Assembly: GCF_001544535.1 (NCBI RefSeq)
Contig: NZ_FCON02000013.1
Location: 1 to 64,000 of the forward strand
Direction: 5' to 3'
From: Caballeronia choica
Lineage (GTDB): Bacteria > Pseudomonadota > Gammaproteobacteria > Burkholderiales > Burkholderiaceae
Length of the DNA: 64,000 bases
Below the pieces are notes generated by a model. The model did not search any database and had not been told where the DNA came from. It saw only the letters and a list, made by a program, of their open reading frames with translations. A program made the translations under genes and the position numbers. How positions within the stretch are numbered: the stretch's first letter is position 1; every line of letters starts with the position of its first letter. This document shows, piece by piece, positions 27,701-35,733 of the stretch.

Positions 27701-28832
27701 GAAGGACGGCGTGATCCGCATCGCGCTCTCCGAGAATCTCGTCGACTTGCAGCAGGTCGAGTTCCACGGCGCGAGCGGCACGCTGCGTGCAACCGGCAAG
27801 GTGCGTCTCGACCAGAACCAGCCGGACCTGACGGCGAGCGTCATCGCGGACAAGCTCGAAATCTTCGCCTCGCCGGACCGGCAGTTATCGCTGTCGGGCA
27901 GCGCGAGCATCGCGAACGGCGGCGTGCTGGGCGGCATGAAGATCAACGGCAAGTTCACCGTCGATCACGCGCTCATCGATTTGCCGGAGAAGTCGGCACC
28001 GAGCCTCGGCGACGACGTCGTGATCGTGCGGCCCGACGGCACCGTGAAGGGCGAGGACAAGAACCAGCAGGTCGTCGCGGCCACCGACAAGCCGGTGAAG
28101 TTCGCCCCGCACGCCAACATCGATATCGATCTCGGGCAGAAATTCCGCTTCAGGGGCGCGGGTGCCGATCTGGGTCTCGCGGGCACGATCACCGCGATCA
28201 GCGCGCCGGACATGCCGCTGCGCGCGGTCGGCAACGTGCGCGTGACGCCGGGTTCGACCTACACGGCGTTCGGGCGCAAGCTCAATATCGAGAACGGGTT
28301 CTTCACGTTCAACGGGCCGGTGGCGAATCCGGGCATCAACATTCTCGCGATGCGACGCAATCAGGAAATCGAGGCGGGCGTGCAGGTGACGGGCACGGTG
28401 CAGTCGCCGACCGCCAAGCTTATTTCCGAGCCGAACGTGCCAGACAACGAAAAGCTGTCGTGGCTGCTGTTCGGGCATGGCACCGACCAGGGCAACAACA
28501 TCGGCCAGCAGAGCGCGATGACCAGTGCGCTCGCGCTGCTCGGCAGCAGCAGCGGCAAGCGCATCGCGCAGACCTTCGGGCTCGACGAGTTTTCGATCGG
28601 CACGAGCGAGGTCGGGCTGACCGATCCGCAGGTCGTAATGATTTCGAAGGCGATCAACGAGCGGCTCGTGCTCGGTTACGAGCAGGGTTTGCAATCGGCG
28701 AGCAACGCGATCAAGGCGACGCTCAGCCTCTCGCGGTTCTGGTCGGTGACGGCTTACGGCGGCACGTTCGATGGAGTCGACTTGTCGTATACGCGACGGT
28801 TTGACCACTGGTTCCGGCGGGGCGGGCCGTGA
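24792..28832 (+). CDS. tamB: translocation and assembly module inner-membrane protein TamB
   Basis: TamB (1346 residues) is anchored in the inner membrane by a helix at about 40-64. A long beta-rich periplasmic taco-shaped region follows. The C-terminal DUF490/TamB domain (from about 1010) contacts TamA, with typical segments such as TYTAFGRKLNIENGFFTFNG and NEKLSWLLFGHG. The cytosolic N-terminus is rich in Gly, Pro and Asp. Pairing with tamA is the usual arrangement. It ends at a bidirectional terminator facing metG. Confidence 0.96.
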   Translation: MTDPTVHPNADEPGNGGGGDAPGASGAPDAQPPRRGGWRRLAKWLGGIVLALVLCLALGVGMIFYALMSERGTHYVWQAATSLLDGRLSGTLDGGSVATGLRLRNVHWKSLDGKGTDIAVDSVSARWELTREPWRFTIDYLHVGTIDARIAPSPKETTKTELPKDLRLPIQLAIRDVSVAKLRLHQGATTTELSRLLFHGRSDGRHHEATVERLDTPFGAVNAAVKMDGGARPFPLTGDAGYSGKVNGESVQVAAHLTGSLENLVADVQASGMKLNGRAHVEALPFGDVPLKNAIVTVDHVNPQAFSPSAPFADLAVRAEVKPAEPDKAGSLVVTGPVSIVNAKPGPVDKQLLPLIDAHANVRLDAAAQSITDLNVRLVKEATITGGGSLKGNHGQFDLKVAKLDLSAIQSSIRPTQFAGPIGITLAGDTQTIVLDLNDPKSAIRAQGKVKLDAKQTAFEGVKLSVGKGRVELSGALKKDVNSSYDLKATLVEFNPLLLMQQVASAPPKGKKAAPARVIEARVNGTLTAAGVLAPTLTTKAQFKLGESVYDNLPLTGAGTVQVAGTRILPSNAKLSVAGNDIDLNGSFGAPGDRLRFRVDAPALERLGFGLAGLVKADGDLTGSFAHPNVAANYQADGVVFGPNRLGHAEGHAEMRDGANGALVFTTKARDLSTEGVELATLDASLTGTRAQHKLDATATGKVRGEAVNLTLAANGKLTDARDGPHWDGTITRLTNKGTPSVNLESPLTVSYAPNRIVLGATRLSAEGAVLDLKSFAFEGGRIQSAGTLTNLSIPRILEIRQELTGAEPPIKTDLVFDGDWNFSLGTTATGHIQIKRRTGDVSVDAARGVAALGISDITARADFTNGNRLNATFHAQATRIGSIDANVHTPLVARDGILTVADEAPLTGAIDANIPQLRTTGGLFGPSYLLGGRLALKLTIAGIVAKPNLSGMLTGDELSATLVGQGVQLKDGVIRIALSENLVDLQQVEFHGASGTLRATGKVRLDQNQPDLTASVIADKLEIFASPDRQLSLSGSASIANGGVLGGMKINGKFTVDHALIDLPEKSAPSLGDDVVIVRPDGTVKGEDKNQQVVAATDKPVKFAPHANIDIDLGQKFRFRGAGADLGLAGTITAISAPDMPLRAVGNVRVTPGSTYTAFGRKLNIENGFFTFNGPVANPGINILAMRRNQEIEAGVQVTGTVQSPTAKLISEPNVPDNEKLSWLLFGHGTDQGNNIGQQSAMTSALALLGSSSGKRIAQTFGLDEFSIGTSEVGLTDPQVVMISKAINERLVLGYEQGLQSASNAIKATLSLSRFWSVTAYGGTFDGVDLSYTRRFDHWFRRGGP

Positions 28833-28876
28833 GCCGCGCGGTTTAACCGGGCTGACCGGGGCCGCCGGCGCGAAAA

Positions 28877-28906
28877 GAAAGGCACGCGTTCGGCGTGCCC
28901 TTTTTT
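28877..28906. terminator. bidirectional terminator between tamB and metG
   Basis: GGCACGC (28881-28887) pairs with GCGTGCC (28893-28899). It is flanked by an A-rich tract on the left and a T-run on the right, so it serves both convergent genes. Confidence 0.9.
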
Positions 28907-28925
28907 GTTGTGCTGCCTTAGCACC

Positions 28926-31076
28926 TTACTTCACCCGCATCCCCGGCTTCGCGCCGTTGTGCGGCTCGAGAATATACAAGCCCGGTTCGGCTTTCTCATC
29001 AGCGGCAGACGCGGCCAGCACCATCCCTTCAGACAGTCCGAACTTCATCTTGCGCGGCGCAAGATTCACGACCATCACCGTCAGCTTGCCGATCAAATCC
29101 TGCGGCTGATAAGCCGACTTGATGCCGGAAAACACGTTGCGCGTCTTCTCCTCGCCGACATCGAGCGTCAGTTGCAGCAGCTTGTCCGATCCTTCGACCG
29201 CCTTGCAATCGACGATCTTCGCGATCCGCAGATCGACCTTGGCGAAGTCGTCGATGGAAATGGTGCCTTCGGCTTCCGGTTCCTTCGTCTTCGCGACCTT
29301 GGCGGGTTTGGTGGTTGCAGCGGTAGCCGCTGACGCCGCCGCCGCGCCTTCCTGCCCCGGCTGCAGTGACTCGCGATTCGCCGCCAGCAACGCCTCGATC
29401 TGCTTCGGATCGACGCGCGTGGTCAGGTGCTTGTAGGCGTTGATCGGCTGCTGTGAACTCAGCGGCTGCGCGGCATCCGCCCAGACAAGCGGCGCGATGC
29501 CGAGGAACGCTTCGACCGATTCCGCGAGCTTCGGCAACACCGGCTTCAACGCCAGCGACAACAACCGGAACGCCTCCAGGCTCACGCTGCACGTCTCATG
29601 AAGCGCGACGGAATTCGCCGGGTCCTTCGCCTGGTCCCACGGCTTGGCGGCATCGACGTAATGATTGACCGCGTCGGCGAGTTCCATCGTCGTGCGCAGC
29701 GCCCGGCTGTATTCGCGCGATTCGTAAAGCGCCGCGACATGGTCAACCGCCGCGCGCAAGCGGTCGACGAGCGGATGGTTCATCGCGCTGTCCTGCACGC
29801 GGCCGTCGAAGCGCTTGATCAGGAAGCCCGCCGCGCGGCTCGCAATGTTCACGTACTTGCCGACCAGATCGCTGTTCACGCGGGCCTGGAAGTCTTCGAG
29901 GTTGAGGTCGATGTCTTCCATCGTGTTGTTCAGCTTCGCCGCGAAGTAGTAGCGCAGCCACTCCGGATTGATGCCGGTGTCGATCACGCTCTGCGCCGTG
30001 ATGAACGTGCCCCGCGACTTCGACATCTTCGCGCCGTCGACTGTAAGAAAGCCGTGGGCGAACACGTTGGTCGGCGTGCGATGGCCGGAAAACTGCAGCA
30101 TCGCGGGCCAGAACAGCGTGTGGAAATACAGGATGTCCTTGCCGATGAAGTGATACTGCTCGGCGGTCGAATCCGGCTTCACCCACGCGTCGAAATCGAT
30201 GCCGCGCGCATCGGCAAGCTGCTTGAAACTCGCGTAATAGCCGACCGGCGCATCGACCCAGACGTAGAAGTATTTGCCCGGCGCGCCCGGAATCTCGAAG
30301 CCGAAGTAGGGCGCGTCGCGCGAGATGTCCCAGTCGGCGAGCTTGGCGTCGCCCTTGTCGCCGAGCCATTCGCGCATCTTGTTGGTCGCTTCCGGCTGGG
30401 CGAGGCCGCTCACCCAGCCGCGCAGGAAGTCTTCGCAGCGCGGGTCGGAGAGACGGAAGAAATAATGCGTCGAGATCTTCTTGATCGGCGTCGCGCCCGA
30501 CACCACCGAGTACGGGTTGATGAGTTCGGTCGGCAGATAGGTCGAGCCGCAGACTTCGCAGTTGTCGCCGTATTGGTCTTTCGCGCCGCATTTCGGGCAC
30601 TCGCCCTTGATGAAGCGGTCCGGCAGGAACATTTCCTTGACCGGGTCGTAGGCCTGTTCGATGTCGCGCGCGTCGATGAAGCCCGCTTCCTTGAGCGAGG
30701 CGTAGATCTTCTCGCACAGGACGCGATTTTCCTCGGCGTCGGTCGAATAGTAGTTGTCGAACGAGATGCCGAAGCTGTCGAAATCGCGCTTGTGTTCCTG
30801 CCAGACGCGGTCGATCAGGGCTTTCGGCGTGATGCCTTCCTTCTCGGCGCGCAGCATGACCGGCGTGCCGTGGGTGTCGTCGGCGCCGACGTAGTAGACC
30901 TCGTGACCGTGCATTCGCAGCGCCCGAACCCAGATATCCGTCTGAATGTATTCGACCATGTGGCCGATGTGAATCTGGCCGTTCGCGTAGGGAAGCGCGG
31001 ACGTGACGAGAATCTGGCGACGGCCGGCGTGAGCCGGGGCCGCGGCGGATGCGGTGGCGGAGATCGGTGCTGACAT
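28926..31076 (-). CDS. metG: methionyl-tRNA synthetase
   Basis: MetG (716 residues) charges tRNA-Met. The HIGH motif is HIGH at 36-39 and KMSKS at 350-354. A zinc knuckle with [18 protein letters not shown] lies near 160-177. The C-terminal domain (about 610-716, with [20 protein letters not shown]) is the EMAPII/OB-fold tRNA-binding dimerisation domain. It is joined to the core by an Ala/Lys-rich linker. Confidence 0.98.
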   Translation of the reverse strand: MSAPISATASAAAPAHAGRRQILVTSALPYANGQIHIGHMVEYIQTDIWVRALRMHGHEVYYVGADDTHGTPVMLRAEKEGITPKALIDRVWQEHKRDFDSFGISFDNYYSTDAEENRVLCEKIYASLKEAGFIDARDIEQAYDPVKEMFLPDRFIKGECPKCGAKDQYGDNCEVCGSTYLPTELINPYSVVSGATPIKKISTHYFFRLSDPRCEDFLRGWVSGLAQPEATNKMREWLGDKGDAKLADWDISRDAPYFGFEIPGAPGKYFYVWVDAPVGYYASFKQLADARGIDFDAWVKPDSTAEQYHFIGKDILYFHTLFWPAMLQFSGHRTPTNVFAHGFLTVDGAKMSKSRGTFITAQSVIDTGINPEWLRYYFAAKLNNTMEDIDLNLEDFQARVNSDLVGKYVNIASRAAGFLIKRFDGRVQDSAMNHPLVDRLRAAVDHVAALYESREYSRALRTTMELADAVNHYVDAAKPWDQAKDPANSVALHETCSVSLEAFRLLSLALKPVLPKLAESVEAFLGIAPLVWADAAQPLSSQQPINAYKHLTTRVDPKQIEALLAANRESLQPGQEGAAAASAATAATTKPAKVAKTKEPEAEGTISIDDFAKVDLRIAKIVDCKAVEGSDKLLQLTLDVGEEKTRNVFSGIKSAYQPQDLIGKLTVMVVNLAPRKMKFGLSEGMVLAASAADEKAEPGLYILEPHNGAKPGMRVK

Positions 31077-31221
31077 AAAGGCGCGGGCCTGCGGGCTGGT
31101 TGGGGTGATTGCGTGAAAAGCGGAATCACGATTCTAGCAGGGGCGGGGGTTGGGGGCCGGCAGGCGGTTTGCGGCGCGGTCTCGGCTTTGACGACCGTGA
31201 CTGCGGCGGGGCGTCACTATT

Positions 31222-31273
31222 TACAACAAATATGTTGCGTTTAATCATCGCTTGATACAACATAAATGTTGTA
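31222..31273 (+). promoter_or_regulatory. two palindromic operator sites upstream of hicA
   Basis: TACAACAT-AA-ATGTTGTA at 31256-31273 is a perfect inverted repeat. A diverged copy, TACAACAAATATGTTGCG, is at 31222-31239, with centres 34 bp apart (about three helical turns). Their position just before hicA suggests autoregulation by the HicB antitoxin through its DNA-binding domain. Confidence 0.7.
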
Positions 31274-31306
31274 TTTTTGCTCCTCCGACGAGGTCGAGGG
31301 AGCCAC

Positions 31307-31487
31307 ATGAAATACAGCGAGTTCAGAAAATGGCTCAAGAACCAGGGGCGCCGTGTTCACGCCAGCGAAGGGCAGCCACTTCCGGGTCACCCTCAACGGC
31401 AGGACGACGATCTTTCCTGACCACGGAAGCAGGGAAATCGGCAAGGGTCTGGTCGAGCAGATCAAGAAGCAACTCGGACTGAAATGA
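31307..31487 (+). pseudogene. hicA: frameshifted HicA toxin
   Basis: HicA is a small double-stranded-RNA-binding-fold mRNA interferase. The frame opens correctly with MKYSEFRKWLKNQG after GAGGGAG. The G-run GGGG at 31345-31348 has one base too many for the family frame. Read as is, the product stops at 31418-31420 after 37 residues. If one G is removed, the remaining frame reads AVFTPAKGSHFRVTLNGRTT and so on to residue 59, ending at 31487, with the catalytic His in GSHFRV. It is a real frameshift, a phase-variable tract, or a sequencing error in a homopolymer. Confidence 0.85.
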
Positions 31488-31560
31488 ATGCGCGATGCCG
31501 GCGCGCGGATCGCGGTTCGTCGCGCGTTAAATCGAATTCGAGAATCGGAGAATTGAAACC

Positions 31561-31980
31561 ATGTTGTCTTATCCCGTGAACCTGATGCCGGATTCCAACG
31601 GCACCTTGCTGGTGACGTTCCCGGACATTCCGGAGGCGGTGTCCGTCGGAGACGAGGAAGAGGAGGCGTTGCTCAACGCGCTCAATGCGCTCGAAAGCGC
31701 CATCGAAATCTACTTCGACGAAAAGCGCGAGGTTCCACCGCCATCGAAGCCGAAGAAGGGTCAGCGCGTCGTGAGGTTGCCGGCGCTGGTGGTGGCGAAG
31801 GTGTTGCTCGCCAACGAGATGGTCCGGCAGGGCGTGCGCAAGGCCGAACTCGCGCGGCGTCTGGATGTTCATATGCCGCAGGTGGATCGCTTGCTGAACC
31901 CCCGGCACTCCTCGAAGCTCGATGCGATCGAAGCCGCGTTCAACAAGCTTGGCAAGCGGCTGGAAGTGTCGATTGCCTGA
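31561..31980 (+). CDS. hicB: HicB antitoxin
   Basis: HicB (139 residues) neutralises HicA and represses the locus. Residues 1-60 form the HicB partial RNase-H-like fold (MLSYPVNL, then VTFPDIPEAVSVGD). Residues about 90-137 form an Xre-type HTH (RKAELARRLDVHMPQVDRLL). It is intact although the toxin is frameshifted. GGAG lies 10 bases upstream. The two palindromes before hicA are its likely operators. Confidence 0.92.
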   Translation: MLSYPVNLMPDSNGTLLVTFPDIPEAVSVGDEEEEALLNALNALESAIEIYFDEKREVPPPSKPKKGQRVVRLPALVVAKVLLANEMVRQGVRKAELARRLDVHMPQVDRLLNPRHSSKLDAIEAAFNKLGKRLEVSIA

Positions 31981-32010
31981 GAGCGGGCGTTCGCTGAATT
32001 CCACTCGCCC

Positions 32011-32040
32011 AAAAAAAACCGGGGCTTTAAACGGCCCCGG
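32011..32040 (-). terminator. terminator after the OmpA-like gene
   Basis: CCGGGGC (32019-32025) pairs with GCCCCGG (32034-32040). On the minus strand the stem is followed by eight T, a classic terminator. It lies about 165 bp beyond the OmpA-like stop, so that transcript has a long 3' untranslated region. Confidence 0.85.
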
Positions 32041-32203
32041 AGCAACAACGACAAGAGGAGAATGGCGGGTGGCGGCATCGCCAGCCACCCACCGTAAAGA
32101 CAGACAAACAACGCGCGGCCAAGTTTCAAATTTTTTTCGACCCGATGAACATGGCCTCGCGGCGCCCGCTTCGTTCGCCTTTTGTCCTTTCCGGCCAGCC
32201 GCC

Positions 32204-32860
32204 TTACTGCACCTGACCCGGCTGAGCCGTCGCGCGCAGGTAGATTTCCACGCGACGATTCTGCGCCCGGCCCGCTTCGGTCGAGTTGTCCGCGATCGGC
32301 TGGTTCTGGCCCATGCCCTGCGCCGACAGGCGCTGCGCCGCCACGCCGTGACCCGCCAGATACTGCGTGACGCTCTGCGCGCGGTTCTGCGACAGCGTCT
32401 GGTTGTAAGCCGGCTGACCCGTGTTATCCGTGTGGCCGACCACCGAGGCGATCAGTTCCGGATGCTGCGTGAGCGTCTGCGAGACCGAATCGAGCACCGG
32501 ATCGAACGACGGCTTGATCGCGTAGCTGTTCGTGTCGAAGGAAATCGAATTCGGGATGTTCACCTTGAGCGAGCCGTCCTGCTGCTCGGTGACTTGCGTG
32601 CCCGTGCCCTTCGCGTCGCCCGAAATCTTGCCCTTGATGGCCTGCCAGTTGTAGCCCGTGATGCCGCCCACCGCCGCGCCGACGCCCGCGCCGATCGCCG
32701 CGCCCTTGCCGCCGCCGAAGATCGCGCCAAGACCCGCGCCCGTCGCCGCGCCGACGCCCGTGCCGACCGCCGTGTTGGTCCCCTGTTGCGAAGCGCAACC
32801 TGCGACGAGCGCGCCTGCTACGGCGAAAACCGAGATACGGGTCAACAATTTTGCGTTCAT
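32204..32860 (-). CDS. OmpA-family lipoprotein with glycine-zipper domain
   Basis: A 218-residue outer-membrane lipoprotein. The lipobox LVAGC puts the acylated Cys at residue 22, given the start at 32860 (a longer frame adds 30 residues without a signal). Residues about 30-75 are a glycine-zipper region (GVGAATGAGLGAIFGGGKG). The C-terminal OmpA domain binds peptidoglycan, with SISFDTNSYAIKP, VVGHTDNTG and NRRVEIYL. The type resembles YiaD and Pal-like anchors. AGAATATT precedes the start. Confidence 0.93.
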   Translation of the reverse strand: MNAKLLTRISVFAVAGALVAGCASQQGTNTAVGTGVGAATGAGLGAIFGGGKGAAIGAGVGAAVGGITGYNWQAIKGKISGDAKGTGTQVTEQQDGSLKVNIPNSISFDTNSYAIKPSFDPVLDSVSQTLTQHPELIASVVGHTDNTGQPAYNQTLSQNRAQSVTQYLAGHGVAAQRLSAQGMGQNQPIADNSTEAGRAQNRRVEIYLRATAQPGQVQ

Positions 32861-33127
32861 TTTCAATATTCTCCAATAATCAACAATCGATCCGGCGACA
32901 CCGGCGCACGAGGCGCGAGGGGTCTTCCGGCGGTCACACGCCGCAGACACTACAATAAGGTTTTAGCATCCGCAAAGAGACCGGGCGATACGTCCCTGCA
33001 ACCTTGCCGCGTCGGATAGTGCAATGCGAGCGTGTCATGCGCAACCGCACTTAACAATTCCTTTCATTTTTTCGCGGTGTCGCGTGTGGCCACGCCGCGC
33101 AAGCAACCACCGTTCCATGGAGTCTCG

Positions 33128-34216
33128 ATGAGTATTGACCGCGCCCAGATCGACACCGCACTCGCTACGCTGATCGATCCGAACACCCATCGGAAGTTCG
33201 CGGACACCAAGAGTGTCCGCAACGTCGCGGTGCAAGGGGCGAAAGTCAGCGTGGGCATCGTGCTGGGCTATCCGGCGAAGTCGCAGTTCGGCGCGATCCG
33301 TGCGCTGGTCGCGGATGCGCTGCGGCAGGTCGGCGGCGTCGGCGAGGTCGAGGTCGAGGTCTCGTCGCAGGTGGTCGCGCACGCGGTCCAGCGCGGCGTG
33401 AAACTGCTGCCTAACGTCAAGAACATCATTGCGGTGGCATCGGGCAAGGGCGGCGTCGGCAAGAGCACGACGGCCGCGAACCTCGCGCTCGCGCTCGCGG
33501 CGGAAGGCGCATCGGTCGGCATGCTCGACGCCGACATCTACGGCCCGTCGCTGCCGATGATGCTCGGCATCACCGGTCGCCCGGAGTCCCCCGACAACCA
33601 GTCGATGAACCCGCTCGTCGGACACGGCATCCAGGCCAACTCGATCGGCTTCCTGATCGAGCAGGACAACCCGATGATCTGGCGCGGCCCGATGGTCACG
33701 TCCGCGCTCGAACAACTGCTGCGCCAGACCAACTGGAAGGACCTCGACTACCTCGTCGTCGACATGCCGCCCGGCACCGGCGACATCCAGCTCACGCTCT
33801 CGCAGAAGGTGCCGGTGACGGGCGCGGTGATCGTCACGACGCCGCAGGACATTGCGCTCCTCGACGCCAAGAAGGGGCTCAAGATGTTCGAGAAGGTCGG
33901 CATTCCGATTCTCGGCATCGTCGAGAACATGAGCACGCACGTCTGCTCGAACTGCGGCCACGAGGAGCACATCTTCGGCGCGGGCGGCGGCGAGCGCATG
34001 GCGAAGGAATATGGCGTCGAGATACTGGGCCAGTTGCCGCTCGACATCGCGATCCGCGAGCGCACCGACTCGGGCGCGCCGAGCGTGGTATCGGACCCGG
34101 ACAGCCGGGTCGCGGAGATCTATCGCGCGATCGCGCGCAAGGTCGCGATCTCGATCGCCGAGCGCCAGCGCGACATGACCTCGAAGTTCCCGAGCATCGT
34201 CGTGCAGAACACCTGA
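33128..34216 (+). CDS. apbC: iron-sulfur carrier protein ApbC/Mrp
   Basis: A 362-residue Mrp/ApbC P-loop ATPase that carries iron-sulfur clusters to apo-proteins. An N-terminal MIP18-like domain (1-90) precedes the deviant Walker A motif SGKGGVGKST near residue 107. DADIYGPSLPMMLG and DMPPGTGDIQLT follow, and the cluster-binding CxxC is in VCSNCGH. The start at 33128 has GGAGTCTCG upstream; an in-frame extension upstream is not conserved-looking. It may serve iron-sulfur enzymes such as IlvD and Fds. Confidence 0.96.
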   Translation: MSIDRAQIDTALATLIDPNTHRKFADTKSVRNVAVQGAKVSVGIVLGYPAKSQFGAIRALVADALRQVGGVGEVEVEVSSQVVAHAVQRGVKLLPNVKNIIAVASGKGGVGKSTTAANLALALAAEGASVGMLDADIYGPSLPMMLGITGRPESPDNQSMNPLVGHGIQANSIGFLIEQDNPMIWRGPMVTSALEQLLRQTNWKDLDYLVVDMPPGTGDIQLTLSQKVPVTGAVIVTTPQDIALLDAKKGLKMFEKVGIPILGIVENMSTHVCSNCGHEEHIFGAGGGERMAKEYGVEILGQLPLDIAIRERTDSGAPSVVSDPDSRVAEIYRAIARKVAISIAERQRDMTSKFPSIVVQNT

Positions 34217-34326
34217 CAGGTCCCTCCAACGTGAGCCAAGCGCCGCGCGGCTCGCGGTATCATGTCGCCTTCGATTGGTGCGGCAGCGCGCATGCATTGG
34301 GCTTGCGCGGCCGCCAAGAGGATCGC

Positions 34327-34860
34327 ATGAGACACGGATTCGACGGGTGGACGCTGTCCGCCTTGCTCGCGATGGCTGCAGGCACTCTGCTGCTGAGCGG
34401 CTGCGGCATCATTTTTCAGAATCACGAAAAGCGTGCCGACGCGACCCTGCTGCCCACGCCCGGCAATGCCTCGGGCGGGACCGTCACGCTCATCGAACGT
34501 GCGGACGGCGTGCAGGTCTCGTACAACCTCTCGGGCATGCCGCCCAACAGCGAACATGCGTTGCAGGTGCACGAGCGCGGCGACTGCATCGTCATCAATC
34601 AGCCGGACGCCGGACCGGTGTTCGCCCCGGCGGCGGAGCGCATGAAGTCCGGTTCGCGTCTCGAAGGCGACCTCGCCAATATCCGCGCCGACGCGAACGG
34701 CACCGCGACCGGCTTCATCGTGGCGCCGGATGTCTCGCTCGACGGCGTGCGCTCGGTGGTCGGGCGCGCGATCCTGCTCCATCGCGACGCCTCCGACGCT
34801 TACGCGATGGCCCCGCACAGCGCCGGTCCCGCGCTCGCGTGCGGCGTCATCCGGCAATAG
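34327..34860 (+). CDS. SodC-like lipoprotein lacking most metal ligands
   Basis: A 177-residue Cu/Zn superoxide dismutase-fold lipoprotein (lipobox LLSGC, Cys26; start at 34327). The fold markers ALQVHERGDC (78-87), GDL at 114-116 and LACGVI at the C-terminus are present, as are both disulfide cysteines (87 and 172). Of the seven canonical metal ligands only His82, Asp115 and His152 remain. The first Cu His is Gln80, and there is no His between 83 and 151 for the bridging and Zn sites. The catalytic Arg before LACGV is Ala. It is probably not a dismutase; a structural or copper-handling role is possible. Confidence 0.85.
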   Translation: MRHGFDGWTLSALLAMAAGTLLLSGCGIIFQNHEKRADATLLPTPGNASGGTVTLIERADGVQVSYNLSGMPPNSEHALQVHERGDCIVINQPDAGPVFAPAAERMKSGSRLEGDLANIRADANGTATGFIVAPDVSLDGVRSVVGRAILLHRDASDAYAMAPHSAGPALACGVIRQ

Positions 34861-35044
34861 CGCGACGACACGCGGGCTGTCACGTCATTCAAGTAAAATA
34901 CGCGCTTTCGTTTGGCCGGCGCCGCCCGAAGCGCCTCCGGCCATGCCCGATCCAAGCACGGCCGGGGTTGCAGACCCGGGCCGCTCGCGGACGTGCCGCG
35001 ACCCCGGGCCGCGACCCCGATGAGCCGACCCAAGTGAGTCCCTT

Positions 35045-35614
35045 ATGAGCATCAAATCCGACAAGTGGATTCGGCGCATGGCCGAAGAGCACAAGATGAT
35101 CGAGCCGTTCGTGCGCGACCAGGTGCGCGTGTCCGAGGACGGCCGCAAGATCGTCTCCTACGGCACGTCGAGCTACGGCTACGACATCCGCGTCGCCGAC
35201 GAATTCAAGATCTTCACGAACATCAATTCGACCATCGTCGATCCGAAGAACTTCGACGAGAAATCGTTCGTCGACTTCAAGGGCGACGTCTGCATCATTC
35301 CGCCGAACTCGTTCGCGCTCGCCCGCACGGTCGAGTATTTCCGCATTCCGCGCTCGTGCCTGACCGTGTGTCTCGGCAAGTCGACCTATGCGCGCTGCGG
35401 GATCATCGTGAACGTGACGCCATTCGAGCCGGAATGGGAAGGTTACGTGACGCTCGAATTCTCGAATACGACACCTTTGCCTGCCAAAATCTACGCGAAC
35501 GAGGGCGTGGCGCAGGTCCTGTTCTTCGAAAGCGACGAGGTCTGCGAGACGTCGTATGCGGATCGCGGCGGCAAGTATCAGGGGCAGCGCGGCGTGACGC
35601 TGCCGAAGACCTGA
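35045..35614 (+). CDS. dcd: dCTP deaminase
   Basis: Dcd (189 residues) deaminates dCTP to dUTP for thymidylate synthesis. The trimeric dUTPase-like fold shows [17 protein letters not shown], the [17 protein letters not shown] region and the catalytic Glu in [13 protein letters not shown]. The length is normal for the proteobacterial monofunctional enzyme. A TAAAAT at 34894-34899 may be its -10 box. Confidence 0.97.
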   Translation: MSIKSDKWIRRMAEEHKMIEPFVRDQVRVSEDGRKIVSYGTSSYGYDIRVADEFKIFTNINSTIVDPKNFDEKSFVDFKGDVCIIPPNSFALARTVEYFRIPRSCLTVCLGKSTYARCGIIVNVTPFEPEWEGYVTLEFSNTTPLPAKIYANEGVAQVLFFESDEVCETSYADRGGKYQGQRGVTLPKT

Positions 35615-35733
35615 CGCGCGCAAGGCAGTGAAGCCGCAGTGAAGCAACGCCAACCGCGACCGGTTGCCGAAAGACCGCTGGAACCAGGCATCGAACGCCC
35701 GGCCAGCGGTCGTTCCATTTGGAGATTCGCCCC

